This document shows, one piece after another, positions 38,280-46,919 of a stretch of DNA of 64,000 nucleotides. The translations under genes were made by a program, and so were the position numbers. The stretch spans positions 42,744 to 106,743 of the forward strand of contig NZ_JAENGP010000015.1 in the NCBI RefSeq assembly GCF_016595155.1, written 5' to 3'. The first letter of the stretch is position 1. Every line of letters starts with the position of its first letter. Origin of the DNA: Advenella mandrilli (GTDB taxonomy: Bacteria > Pseudomonadota > Gammaproteobacteria > Burkholderiales > Burkholderiaceae_B). The notes under the pieces are model-generated. The model saw nothing but the letters and a program-made list of their open reading frames with translations. It was not told the origin of the DNA and did not search any database.

Positions 38280-40739
38280 ATGTCTGCGAGTCAAATTTTG
38301 CCTGCAGAATCAATTGAGTTGCCGTTGTTGCCTTTGCGCGACGTCGTGGTATTCCCCCACATGGTTATTCCTTTGTTTGTAGGTAGGCCCCGTTCCATTC
38401 GTGCCCTGGAGGCCGCTATGGAAGCTGGTAAGCAAATCATGCTGGTTGCCCAAAAATCGGCAAGCAAAGATGAACCGGCGCCTGAAGATATTTATGAAAT
38501 TGGCAGTGTTGCCACTATATTACAAATGTTGAAGCTTCCCGACGGTACCGTCAAGGTATTGGTGGAAGGGCTTCAGCGTGCGCACATTGAAGAAATTCGC
38601 GATACAGAGTCCAATTTTATTGGCAAGGTAATGCCTATCGTTCCCTCAAGCGAAGATAGCGCAGAACTGGAAGCGTTGCGCCGTACTGTCGTTTCCCAGT
38701 TTGATCAATACGTCAAACTTAATAAAAAAATACCGCAGGAAATCCTTTCTTCTTTAAACAACATAGAAGAAACCGATCGTCTGGCCGATACCATTGCCGC
38801 GCATTTACCTTTAAAGCTGGAGCAAAAACAAAACCTGCTTGATGAGTTGGATGTGACTGCTCGTCTTGAAGCATTGCTGGGCCAAATAGAGGCTGAGATT
38901 GATATCCTCCAGGTTGAAAGACGCATTCGTGGTCGCGTTAAAAAGCAAATGGAAAAAAGCCAACGCGACTATTACCTTAACGAACAGGTAAAAGCGATCC
39001 AGAAAGAGCTGGGCGAAGGCGAAGAAGGGGCAGACCTTGAAGAGCTTGAAAAGAAAATCGAAGCCGCCCAAATGCCCAAGGAAGCCCGTACCAAGGCTGA
39101 TGCCGAGCTTAAAAAGCTTAAAATGATGTCTCCCATGTCGGCTGAAGCAACGGTTGTCAGAAATTATATTGACACCCTGATTGGCTTGCCATGGAAAAAG
39201 AAAAGCCGCATTAATACTTCTCTTGAAAATGCCGAAAAGATTCTTAATGCAGATCATAACGGGCTGGAAAAAGTCAAAGAACGGATTATCGAATATTTGG
39301 CAGTTCAGCAGCGCGTTGATAAAGTCAAGGCACCGATCCTTTGTCTGGTAGGTCCTCCTGGTGTGGGTAAAACTTCATTGGGTCAATCCATCGCGCGTGC
39401 AACCAACCGCAAATATATTCGCATGGCACTGGGTGGTGTTCGTGACGAGGCCGAAATTCGTGGTCACCGCCGCACTTATATCGGCGCAATGCCCGGCAAG
39501 ATTTTGCAAAACATGTCTAAGGTAGAAGTACGCAATCCCTTGTTCCTGTTAGATGAAATCGATAAACTTGGCATGGACTTTCGTGGTGATCCATCTTCTG
39601 CCTTGCTCGAAGTGCTGGATCCAGAGCAAAACCATACGTTCCAGGACCATTACGTTGAAGTTGACTACGACTTGTCTGATGTCATGTTCGTGGCAACCAG
39701 TAACTCCCTGAATATTCCGCCGGCTTTGCTTGATCGGATGGAAGTCATTCATCTGTCGGGTTATACCGAAGACGAGAAAGTGCGCATTGCGCTTGATCAC
39801 CTGATTCCAAAGTTGATGAAAAACAATGGCGTCAAAGAGGGTGAGCTTACAATTGAGGAAAGCGCGGTACGTGATATTGTTCGCTATTACACGCGGGAAG
39901 CGGGTGTGCGGGCATTGGAACGCGAACTGGGTAAAATTTGCCGTAAAATCATCAAGGCAATCCTTATGGGGGCCAAGTCTGCATCCAGAACAGCGGCCAG
40001 TAAAGTTACTGCACCAACCATTACGGTCACCAATGAAAACCTGGGTGAGTACCTGGGGGTACGCAAATACACCTTTGGCATGGCCGAAAAAGAAAACCAG
40101 GTTGGTCAGGTAACCGGTCTGGCCTGGACAGAAGTGGGCGGAGACTTGTTAACCATCGAGGTAGCTGCAGTCACCGGTAAAGGGCTTATTCAGCATACCG
40201 GTTCTTTGGGTGATGTCATGAAAGAATCCATGCAGGCTGCGCGTACGGTGGTAAGGTCGCGTGCGCACCGGCTTGGTTTTGTCGATAGCATTTTCGAGAA
40301 AAAGGATATTCATATTCACGTTCCCGAAGGTGCCACGCCTAAAGACGGTCCTTCTGCAGGTATTGCCATTACTACCGCTTTGGTTTCTGCCCTGTCTGGT
40401 ATTCCCGTGCGGGCAGATGTCGCCATGACCGGTGAAATTACCCTGCGTGGTGAAGTCCTGGCGATTGGCGGGCTGAAAGAAAAACTGTTAGCTGCCCACC
40501 GTGGTGGTATTAAAACGGTGCTTATTCCCGAGGAAAACGTCAAGGATTTGTCTGAGATCCCTGATAACGTCAAAAATCATCTGGAAATTATACCGGTGCG
40601 TTGGATTGATCGGGTTCTAGAGGTTGCCCTGGAGCGTTTGCCAACCCCACTGTCAGAAGCGGAAATTGCCAAGCTGGCCCAAGAGGCGCTGGCTGCAGGC
40701 AAAACCGCGGCCGGTGTTGACAGTCCGGTAAAACATTAA
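38280..40739 (+). CDS. lon: Endopeptidase Lon (ATP-dependent serine protease)
   Basis: Cytoplasmic quality-control protease. The start at 38280 has an AAGGA site; this gives 819 residues with N-domain ([20 protein letters not shown]), Walker A GPPGVGKT at 358-365, and the Ser-Lys dyad S692 (PKDGPSAGI) and K735. Length is normal for betaproteobacteria. No sigma-32-type promoter was recognised just upstream. Confidence 0.98.
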   Translation: MSASQILPAESIELPLLPLRDVVVFPHMVIPLFVGRPRSIRALEAAMEAGKQIMLVAQKSASKDEPAPEDIYEIGSVATILQMLKLPDGTVKVLVEGLQRAHIEEIRDTESNFIGKVMPIVPSSEDSAELEALRRTVVSQFDQYVKLNKKIPQEILSSLNNIEETDRLADTIAAHLPLKLEQKQNLLDELDVTARLEALLGQIEAEIDILQVERRIRGRVKKQMEKSQRDYYLNEQVKAIQKELGEGEEGADLEELEKKIEAAQMPKEARTKADAELKKLKMMSPMSAEATVVRNYIDTLIGLPWKKKSRINTSLENAEKILNADHNGLEKVKERIIEYLAVQQRVDKVKAPILCLVGPPGVGKTSLGQSIARATNRKYIRMALGGVRDEAEIRGHRRTYIGAMPGKILQNMSKVEVRNPLFLLDEIDKLGMDFRGDPSSALLEVLDPEQNHTFQDHYVEVDYDLSDVMFVATSNSLNIPPALLDRMEVIHLSGYTEDEKVRIALDHLIPKLMKNNGVKEGELTIEESAVRDIVRYYTREAGVRALERELGKICRKIIKAILMGAKSASRTAASKVTAPTITVTNENLGEYLGVRKYTFGMAEKENQVGQVTGLAWTEVGGDLLTIEVAAVTGKGLIQHTGSLGDVMKESMQAARTVVRSRAHRLGFVDSIFEKKDIHIHVPEGATPKDGPSAGIAITTALVSALSGIPVRADVAMTGEITLRGEVLAIGGLKEKLLAAHRGGIKTVLIPEENVKDLSEIPDNVKNHLEIIPVRWIDRVLEVALERLPTPLSEAEIAKLAQEALAAGKTAAGVDSPVKH

Positions 40740-40783
40740 GCTATTAAATATATTATTTAAGCTTTAATTTTAGCCAGACATAA

Positions 40784-40812
40784 AAAATCCAGATGAAAAT
40801 CTGGATTTTTTA
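40784..40812. terminator. Terminator after lon
   Basis: AAAATCCAGAT (40784-40794), loop GAAA, ATCTGGATTTT (40799-40809), with A's and T's on the two flanks; it can serve lon and the convergent gene at 40833. Confidence 0.9.
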
Positions 40813-40832
40813 TTGCCTGACAGTTTCAGGGC

Positions 40833-41603
40833 TCAAAAACCAAGGTCGTTCCGGAGGCGTTCTTTTTGCAGTTGCAGGTTTTGTAGTTGCTCAAACTCGG
40901 GATTCGATGAGTTGATGTTGCCGGGATGGGTATTGCTGTTATTGACAGGGGCTGGGAAATTGGAAAATGGCGAACCTTCTCCGGTTTCGAAGGGAGCGGG
41001 TTCAGGGCTTATTCCCGGTGTTGTACCCGGTGCCGGAAAATTGGGCTGCGGCGCAGGGAAACCGTTGCCAATGTTGTCATTGTAGGTGGTTTGACTGCTA
41101 TCAAGATTGTCGGTGGCTTCAAATAGCTGCTTATCGGAAGCAGGTGCAACAGGTGTTGGGAACGGGCTGGGTGGGGCCAGCGGCACTGGAGGAATGGCTT
41201 GCCTGAGATCCGGGTTGATTTTAAGTGCATGAGGTTCGTCCGTCTCTTCAGTCGTTGGCTCTGCTTCAGTGACAGGTGATTGTGGTGCTGAAGAAGGAGC
41301 GACAACGGCCGGTTCCGGTGGTTGGGGCTGGATAGTAGGCTGGTTCTGGCTTGCAGGGGCGTTGTTGGATACGGCAGGCAAGATGCCAGAGGGGTCTGTT
41401 GGTTCGGGGGTGAGTTCAGCGGGTAGCTGGATGGTGCCCGAGACAGTAGGTGCCGATTGGCTGCTGTTGTCCTGGACCTGATGGTTCTGAATGTCCCTGA
41501 CGGGGGCACGAGTAAAAACATCATAAACTGATCGCCCAATGAAAAACAGGACGCCAGCAGCCACAATGGCAAGAATAGTATTTGAAATAATTGGTTTAGC
41601 CAT
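40833..41603 (-). CDS. Proline-rich membrane-anchored protein of unknown function
   Basis: From the ATG at 41603, 256 residues: one N-terminal membrane helix (about 6-25, ISNTILAIVAAGVLFFIG), then about 180 residues rich in Pro, Ser, Thr and Ala, and a C-terminal coiled-coil-like end rich in Glu, Gln and Leu (FEQLQNLQLQKERLRNDL). The layout resembles a periplasm-spanning rod. It shares orientation with the OmpA-like lipoprotein gene upstream, so the pair may link inner and outer envelope. No family recognised. Confidence 0.65.
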   Translation of the reverse strand: MAKPIISNTILAIVAAGVLFFIGRSVYDVFTRAPVRDIQNHQVQDNSSQSAPTVSGTIQLPAELTPEPTDPSGILPAVSNNAPASQNQPTIQPQPPEPAVVAPSSAPQSPVTEAEPTTEETDEPHALKINPDLRQAIPPVPLAPPSPFPTPVAPASDKQLFEATDNLDSSQTTYNDNIGNGFPAPQPNFPAPGTTPGISPEPAPFETGEGSPFSNFPAPVNNSNTHPGNINSSNPEFEQLQNLQLQKERLRNDLGF

Positions 41604-41657
41604 ATTTAAATAATGAAAACTTGAGTGGGTTAATAGGACAGTCAGGGCCAAGCCTGA

Positions 41658-42197
41658 TTAATTGAATATATTATTGCCAAACTTATAGATGCCATCAAAG
41701 AAACGTTCTATGGCACTGACGTTCATCTCACTGGTGCTTTCACCCAGAATAATGATTTTGGTTTTGTATTGGCTGCCATCATTGCTGCCCGTTTGGCCAG
41801 TATAAGCAGTGGGGGACGTGTAGGCTAGCCGATTTTTATCAATGCCACGGTCAGTTAGGGCTTTCATGATTGTTAGTGAACGTACTTCCTGCAATGTCTG
41901 ATTCAATTCGGCAGAGCCGGCATTTTCAGAAATGCTGTCGATGAGTATTTTGCGGTGGTGGCGGTCTTTCAGTAACTCGGCCACTTTGTTCAGATAGGCA
42001 GTGGCATTGGAAGACAGGCTGGCCGAACCGGGCAGAAACAAATCGCTGTCGCGAGAGGTAAGTGCGACGCCGCGGGCGTCTTGGCTTATTTGAAGGTGAC
42101 TCATTTCATTATTGCCAGTGCTTAAGCTTGAGCATGCGCTTAGCAGACAAAAAAATGCAAGAGCGAAACCAATACGAATGGATTTGAATGGTTGCAT
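41658..42197 (-). CDS. OmpA-like lipoprotein
   Basis: From the ATG at 42197, 179 residues: signal peptide ending in the lipobox LSAC, then a domain that follows the OmpA-C pattern (LFLPGSASLSSNATAYLNKVA, ILIDSISENAGSAELNQTL, RSLTIMKALTDRGIDKNRL), which usually binds peptidoglycan. The Asp/Arg contacts are only partly conserved, so peptidoglycan binding is not certain. Upstream in-frame codons run through non-signal sequence, which is why I start here. It forms a tandem pair with the proline-rich protein at 40833. Confidence 0.75.
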   Translation of the reverse strand: MQPFKSIRIGFALAFFCLLSACSSLSTGNNEMSHLQISQDARGVALTSRDSDLFLPGSASLSSNATAYLNKVAELLKDRHHRKILIDSISENAGSAELNQTLQEVRSLTIMKALTDRGIDKNRLAYTSPTAYTGQTGSNDGSQYKTKIIILGESTSEMNVSAIERFFDGIYKFGNNIFN

Positions 42198-42487
42198 GAG
42201 CCTAAATATTGAGAATAAACAAAGGGTTAGATTGTAACCCAGATTGCTGTCGTAATTGTTTTGACAGCTTTGCAAGTTGATCATTTTTGTAACCAAGGCG
42301 GTGGCTGGCTAAGGGTTTTGCTGATAAAAGAAAGGAATAGCGATAAAGGTGAAGGGAAATAATGAAAGTTTGGTCTGTTTTACAACATTTAGGGATGTTT
42401 TTTTCATGTAAGCACGGCTTTTATTATGTCAAAAGACAGAAAATGTTAGAATCGAACAATTATTGTATTTGGTAGAGACTGGAATAA

Positions 42488-42538
42488 ATGAAATTTTTAA
42501 CTGCACGAACTACGGGAACGGAAAGCAAAAGTTCCTAG
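42488..42538 (+). CDS. thrS leader peptide (Thr-rich)
   Basis: A 16-residue peptide MKFLTARTTGTESKSS, with Thr at positions 5, 8, 9 and 11. Stalling at the adjacent ACT-ACG codons (42509-42514) would leave the antiterminator strand at 42536-42543 free; reaching the TAG stop at 42536 would cover it. A weak TGGA site lies 5-8 bases upstream. The Thr content directly in front of threonyl-tRNA synthetase makes chance unlikely. Confidence 0.75.
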   Translation: MKFLTARTTGTESKSS

Positions 42539-42589
42539 TCGCGATCGTGAGAGTTCATTGTAGTAAAACTTTCTTGCAGTCTCATCATT

Positions 42590-42627
42590 AGCGCGACTAA
42601 AAACTAGTCGCGCTTTTATTTTTTATT
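42590..42627 (+). terminator. Terminator hairpin of the thrS leader
   Basis: AGCGCGACTA (42590-42599), loop AAAAC, TAGTCGCGCT (42605-42614), then a T-rich run, ending 12 bases before the thrS start. It would stop transcription before thrS unless the antiterminator forms. Confidence 0.9.
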
Positions 42628-42638
42628 AAGGCATTTAA

Positions 42639-44573
42639 ATGATTCAGATTACCTTACCAGATGGTTCTCAGCGCCAGTTCACTAACCCGGTCAGTGTGGG
42701 TGAAGTGGCCACGACTATCGCGCCTAGCCTGGGTAAGGCCGCCCTGGCGGGTAAGGTGGCTGTAGGCTCTGAAGAAGCCAGTCTGGTGGATACCAGTTTT
42801 GTCATTACACAAGATGCGCGCCTGTCCATCGTGACTGCAAAAGACCCGGAAGGCCTGGATCTCATCCGTCACTCTACCGCTCATTTGCTGGCCTATGCCG
42901 TAAAGTCGCTTTTTCCCGATGCACAAGTTACCATTGGTCCGGTCATTGATAACGGTTTTTACTACGACTTCTCTTACAAACGTGCTTTTACGCCAGAAGA
43001 TCTGCAAAAAATTGAAAAGAAAATGCATGAGCTGGCCAAAAAAGATGAAGTGGTTACCCGCGAAGAATGGCTGCGTGATGATGCAGTTGCTTTTTTCAAG
43101 GAACAGGGCGAACACTACAAGGCTGAAATTATTGCTTCCATCCCGTCTAATGAACCCATTAGCCTGTATCGTGAAGGCGATTTTATTGACTTGTGCCGTG
43201 GCCCTCACGTGCCTTCAACGGGCAAGCTTAAAGTTTTCAAGCTAATGAAAGTGGCCGGTGCTTACTGGCGTGGCAATAGCAACAATGAAATGCTCCAGCG
43301 TATTTATGGGACTGCCTGGGCGAACAAAGATGAGCAGGCGCAATATTTGCACATGCTTGAAGAAGCTGAAAAGCGCGATCACCGCAAACTTGGCAAAGAA
43401 CTCGACCTGTTCCACTTTCAGGATGAAGGTCCGGGACTGGTATTCTGGCATCCCAAGGGTTGGAGAATCTGGCAGCAGGTAGAGCAGTATATGCGTGATG
43501 TCTATAACGACAACGGTTACCAGGAAGTCAAGGCGCCTCAAATTCTGGATATTTCCTTATGGAAAAAAACCGGTCACTGGGACAACTACAAAGAAAATAT
43601 GTTCACGACCGAATCCGAAAATCGGGTTTATGGTCTTAAGCCAATGAATTGTCCTGGTCATGTCCAGATATTCAATTCAGGCTTGCACTCTTATCGTGAA
43701 CTGCCCATCCGTTACGGAGAATTCGGCCAGTGCCATCGTAATGAACCTTCAGGTTCCTTGCATGGCATGATGCGGGTTCGTGGCTTTACCCAGGATGACG
43801 GGCATATTTTCTGTACCGAAGACCAGTTGCAAGATGAATGTACGAATTTTACGGCTCTGTTGCAAAAAGTTTATCGTGATTTTGGCTTTACCGATGTCCT
43901 TTACAAGGTTGCCACCCGCCCTGAAAAACGCATTGGCGATGACGCTGTGTGGGACAAGGCCGAAGAGGCACTGATGGAAAGCCTGCGTCGTTCTGGCTGC
44001 GAGTTTGAAATCTCTCCCGGGGAAGGCGCTTTTTATGGTCCCAAAATTGAATACACCCTGAAGGATGCCATTGGCCGCCATTGGCAGTGTGGTACGGTTC
44101 AGGTGGACTTTTCCATGCCGGTACGCCTGGGCGCCGAATATGTCGATGCTTCCGATCAGCGTCGTGCACCTGTGATGGTGCACAGGGCCATTCTGGGTTC
44201 ACTGGAACGCTTTATCGGCATGTTAATTGAAAACTACGCGGGTGCATTGCCACCATGGCTGGCTCCCGAACAAGTGGTTGTATGCCCGATTTCCGAGGTT
44301 TTTTCCGAATACGCCAATAAAGTGGTAGATATTTTAAGCAAGCAGGGCTTCCGTGCTTCGGCCGATTTGCGTAATGAGAAAATCACTCGTAAAATCAGGG
44401 AAAACAGTATGCAAAAAGTGCCTTATATTCTGGTCGTTGGCGAAAAAGAACAGCAAAATGGTGCTGTGGCTGTTCGTGGTCGCGGCAACCTTGATTTGGG
44501 TGTATTATCTGTCGATGATTTCGTCGCACGTCTTCGCACTGATGTGGCTTTACGTCAGGATGTCAAGGCGTAA
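42639..44573 (+). CDS. thrS: Threonyl-tRNA synthetase
   Basis: Charges tRNA-Thr. The 644 residues contain the N-terminal TGS domain (about 1-62), an editing domain (about 63-225) with [10 protein letters not shown], and the class II catalytic core with motif 2-type FRNE-like QCHRNEPSG, motif 3 [11 protein letters not shown], and the C-terminal anticodon-binding domain. AAGG precedes the ATG. Expression is probably set by the leader attenuator described. Confidence 0.98.
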   Translation: MIQITLPDGSQRQFTNPVSVGEVATTIAPSLGKAALAGKVAVGSEEASLVDTSFVITQDARLSIVTAKDPEGLDLIRHSTAHLLAYAVKSLFPDAQVTIGPVIDNGFYYDFSYKRAFTPEDLQKIEKKMHELAKKDEVVTREEWLRDDAVAFFKEQGEHYKAEIIASIPSNEPISLYREGDFIDLCRGPHVPSTGKLKVFKLMKVAGAYWRGNSNNEMLQRIYGTAWANKDEQAQYLHMLEEAEKRDHRKLGKELDLFHFQDEGPGLVFWHPKGWRIWQQVEQYMRDVYNDNGYQEVKAPQILDISLWKKTGHWDNYKENMFTTESENRVYGLKPMNCPGHVQIFNSGLHSYRELPIRYGEFGQCHRNEPSGSLHGMMRVRGFTQDDGHIFCTEDQLQDECTNFTALLQKVYRDFGFTDVLYKVATRPEKRIGDDAVWDKAEEALMESLRRSGCEFEISPGEGAFYGPKIEYTLKDAIGRHWQCGTVQVDFSMPVRLGAEYVDASDQRRAPVMVHRAILGSLERFIGMLIENYAGALPPWLAPEQVVVCPISEVFSEYANKVVDILSKQGFRASADLRNEKITRKIRENSMQKVPYILVVGEKEQQNGAVAVRGRGNLDLGVLSVDDFVARLRTDVALRQDVKA

Positions 44574-44601
44574 TTTATTATTTTTTTAAGGAGTTGTTAA
44601 C

Positions 44602-45150
44602 ATCGCAACCGAAAAATCCCACCGTACAAATGCTGAAATACGCATTCCTGAAGTTCGTCTGATTGGTCTTGATGGAGAGCAGTTGGGCGTTGTGAAAACA
44701 CTTGAAGCCATTCGCATGGCTGAACAGGCAGAAGTGGATCTCGTCGAGATCGCACCTAATGCATCGCCTCCGGTTTGCCGTTTAATGGATTACGGCAAGT
44801 TTAAATACCAGGAGCAAAAGCGTTTGCATGAAGCCAAGGCCAAGCAGAAAGTGATTCAGGTCAAGGAAGTCAAGTTCCGTCCTGCCACCGACGAAGGTGA
44901 TTATCAGGTCAAGCTTCGTAATGTACGTCGCTTTATCGATGATGGTGACAAAGCCAAGGTAACGCTTCGTTTCCGTGGACGTGAAATGGCTCACCAGGAA
45001 CTGGGTATGCGTGTGTTAGAACGAATTCGGGAAGATCTGGGCGATACGGTCCAGGTTGAGGCAATGCCCAAGCTCGAAGGACGTCAAATGGTAATGGTGC
45101 TTTCCCCACGCAAAAAAGCCGTGGGTGGCAAGACTGAGCCTACCAAGTAA
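44602..45150 (+). CDS. infC: Translation initiation factor IF-3, starting with ATC
   Basis: IF3 checks start codons on the 30S subunit. The family N-terminus ([20 protein letters not shown]) begins right after an ATC at 44602, which lies 8 bases after an AAGGAG site, while no ATG/GTG/TTG start fits upstream; the next start-like codon at 44683 would delete 27 conserved residues. A rare AUC start is consistent with IF3 autoregulation, as for the AUU start of E. coli infC. The resulting 182 residues are full length. Confidence 0.93.
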   Translation: MATEKSHRTNAEIRIPEVRLIGLDGEQLGVVKTLEAIRMAEQAEVDLVEIAPNASPPVCRLMDYGKFKYQEQKRLHEAKAKQKVIQVKEVKFRPATDEGDYQVKLRNVRRFIDDGDKAKVTLRFRGREMAHQELGMRVLERIREDLGDTVQVEAMPKLEGRQMVMVLSPRKKAVGGKTEPTK

Positions 45151-45174
45151 TTCAGTTTTTATGACTCAATATAT

Positions 45175-45199
45175 CCCGCTTTAACCGGCGGGAGTTTCT
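45175..45199 (+). terminator. Weak terminator-like hairpin between infC and gshB
   Basis: CCCGC (45175-45179) pairs with GCGGG (45188-45192), followed by a mixed T-rich tract. Five base pairs only. Confidence 0.4.
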
Positions 45200-45213
45200 T
45201 TGGAAGTATAGCA

Positions 45214-46176
45214 ATGCACGTATTATTCATCGTAGACCCATTGCCCTTGTTAAAAGCATATAAAGATACATCGGTCGCCATGATGCGTGCATTGATAAAG
45301 CGCGGCCATTCCATCAGTATTGCCCTGCAGGGTGATCTGTTTATTGAAACCGGCCGGGTTTTCGTCCGTTCACGTACCATCCAAATTGAAGAAAATGCCA
45401 ATTTGCATGGCCATGCCTGGTGGACCTATACCTCCGAAGACAATGAGCTCCCTGTGGTGCATTTTGATGCAACCATTATGCGCAAAGACCCGCCATTTGA
45501 TATGGAATACGTGTATTCCACCCATCTGCTGGAGTATGCCGGGCAGCAAGGGGCTAAAGTATTCAACTCGGGAGCGGCTATCCGCAACCATCCCGAAAAA
45601 TTATCGATTACCGAATTTGCCGAATTTACCGCGCCAACCCTGGTTACCCGTGATATGGCGCGAATCAGGCAGTTTCACGCCCAGCACCAGGATATCGTTG
45701 TCAAGCCGCTTGATGGCATGGGCGGCAGTGGCGTTTTTCGTGTCCTTCAAAATGAGGGCAATTTAAACGCGATCCTCGAGTTACTGACCCAGGAAGGAAA
45801 CAGAACCATTATGGCGCAGCGTTACATTCCTGAAATCACCAATGGCGACAAGCGCATCCTGCTTATCGACGGAGCGCCTGTTCCTTATGCGCTTGCACGG
45901 ATTCCGCTGGCGGGTGAAACCCGGGGTAATCTGGCAGCAGGCGGACGCGGCGTGGCCCAAAAGCTTACCGAACGTGACCAGCAGATTGCGCAAGCCATTG
46001 CGCCTGTATTAAGGCAAAGAGGCCTGCTATTGGTGGGGCTTGATGTCATTGGTGATTACGTGACCGAAATAAATGTGACCAGCCCTACCTGCTTTGTTGA
46101 AATTACAGAGCAAACCGGTTTTGATGTGGCTGATCACTTTGCCCAAGCGCTTGAAAAAGCAGTTTTATCAGCATAA
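45214..46176 (+). CDS. gshB: Glutathione synthetase
   Basis: Joins gamma-glutamylcysteine and glycine with ATP. The ATP-grasp protein has 320 residues with the N-terminal VLFIVDPLPLLKAYKDTS, DGMGGSGVFR (ATP loop) and EINVTSPTCF near the C-terminus. It starts at the ATG 45214, with TTTGGAAG upstream. In Burkholderiales it precedes the PTS genes, as here. Confidence 0.97.
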   Translation: MHVLFIVDPLPLLKAYKDTSVAMMRALIKRGHSISIALQGDLFIETGRVFVRSRTIQIEENANLHGHAWWTYTSEDNELPVVHFDATIMRKDPPFDMEYVYSTHLLEYAGQQGAKVFNSGAAIRNHPEKLSITEFAEFTAPTLVTRDMARIRQFHAQHQDIVVKPLDGMGGSGVFRVLQNEGNLNAILELLTQEGNRTIMAQRYIPEITNGDKRILLIDGAPVPYALARIPLAGETRGNLAAGGRGVAQKLTERDQQIAQAIAPVLRQRGLLLVGLDVIGDYVTEINVTSPTCFVEITEQTGFDVADHFAQALEKAVLSA

Positions 46177-46185
46177 GGTTGTTTT

Positions 46186-46599
46186 ATGACTGCGATTGCA
46201 ATAATTGCTCACATCCCTTTGGCGTCTGCATTGCATGATTGCGCAACTCATGTGTATGGAAATATAGAAAACTTTGTTTTTTTTGATATTGCGCCTGATG
46301 TGAATCCGGATCAAAAGGTAAATGAAATTGCCGGGCAGTTAAGCAATATGGTGGGCAATAACAATGCGGTGTTGGTGCTGGCCGATTTGGGCGGCGCAAC
46401 GCCTGCCAATATTGGCGCAAGGGCGGTGCAGGTTTTGCAAGGCAGCGGTGTCAAGGCACATATTCTTTCTGGGACCAATGCATGCATGATTTTAAATGCC
46501 ATTCGTTACCGTGACAAACCCCTGGAAGAATTATGTGAATCTGTTTTCGAGGGTGGGAAAAAAGGCATGAAATGCATTGACCTTGCTAAAGATCAATGA
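46186..46599 (+). CDS. PTS EIIA component (mannose/fructose type)
   Basis: 137-residue EIIA-Man-like domain with the phospho-accepting His9 (AIIAHIPLA) and the DLGGATPANIGA core. It is free-standing: no EIIB/EIIC permease is nearby, so with HPr and EI it forms the incomplete regulatory PTS common in betaproteobacteria, likely acting on targets rather than sugar uptake. It is 9 bases after gshB. Confidence 0.9.
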   Translation: MTAIAIIAHIPLASALHDCATHVYGNIENFVFFDIAPDVNPDQKVNEIAGQLSNMVGNNNAVLVLADLGGATPANIGARAVQVLQGSGVKAHILSGTNACMILNAIRYRDKPLEELCESVFEGGKKGMKCIDLAKDQ

Positions 46600-46628
46600 C
46601 TTCCGGTTATTAACGTATAAGATGAATT

Positions 46629-46898
46629 ATGGCTTCAGTAGATATTATTATTAGCAACAAATTGGGATTGCACGCCAGGGCGGCCGCAAAATTAACGCAA
46701 TTGGCAAGTTCATTCAGCAGTGAAATTTTTATCAATCGAGCATCACAGCGGGTCAATGCTAAAAGCATCATGGGTGTCATGATGTTGGCAGCAGGCAAGG
46801 GTAGCGCGATCACGCTTGAAGCAATGGGTGATGACGCCTCAGAGGCCCTGCAGCAAATCGAGGCCTTATTCAATAGCAAGTTTGGTGAGCCAGAGTAA
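46629..46898 (+). CDS. ptsH: Phosphocarrier protein HPr
   Basis: 89 residues with the active His15 in KLGLHARAA and the regulatory-type Ser46 in AKSIMGVMML. Ser46 may allow HPr-kinase control, for which betaproteobacteria often have hprK; that gene is not in this window. It lies between EIIA and ptsI. Confidence 0.96.
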   Translation: MASVDIIISNKLGLHARAAAKLTQLASSFSSEIFINRASQRVNAKSIMGVMMLAAGKGSAITLEAMGDDASEALQQIEALFNSKFGEPE

Positions 46899-46919
46899 AC
46901 ATTAAGATTGGGCCTGCAT

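Larger units (their letters stand above)
42447..42638 (+). promoter_or_regulatory. thrS attenuator leader (threonine-responsive, proposed)
   Basis: A possible extended -10 (TGTTAGAAT, hexamer TAGAAT 42447-42452) starts a leader containing a Thr-rich peptide (42488-42538). Segment 2, TAGTCGCG (42536-42543), begins at the leader stop codon and is an exact 8-base complement of CGCGACTA (42592-42599), which is also the left arm of the terminator hairpin. Pairing of 42536-42543 with 42592-42599 would prevent the terminator. A small hairpin GGAAC (42515-42519)/GTTCC (42531-42535) can sequester segment 2. This is the geometry of amino-acid biosynthetic attenuators. Regulation is inferred; the pairings are directly visible. 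Confidence 0.75.
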
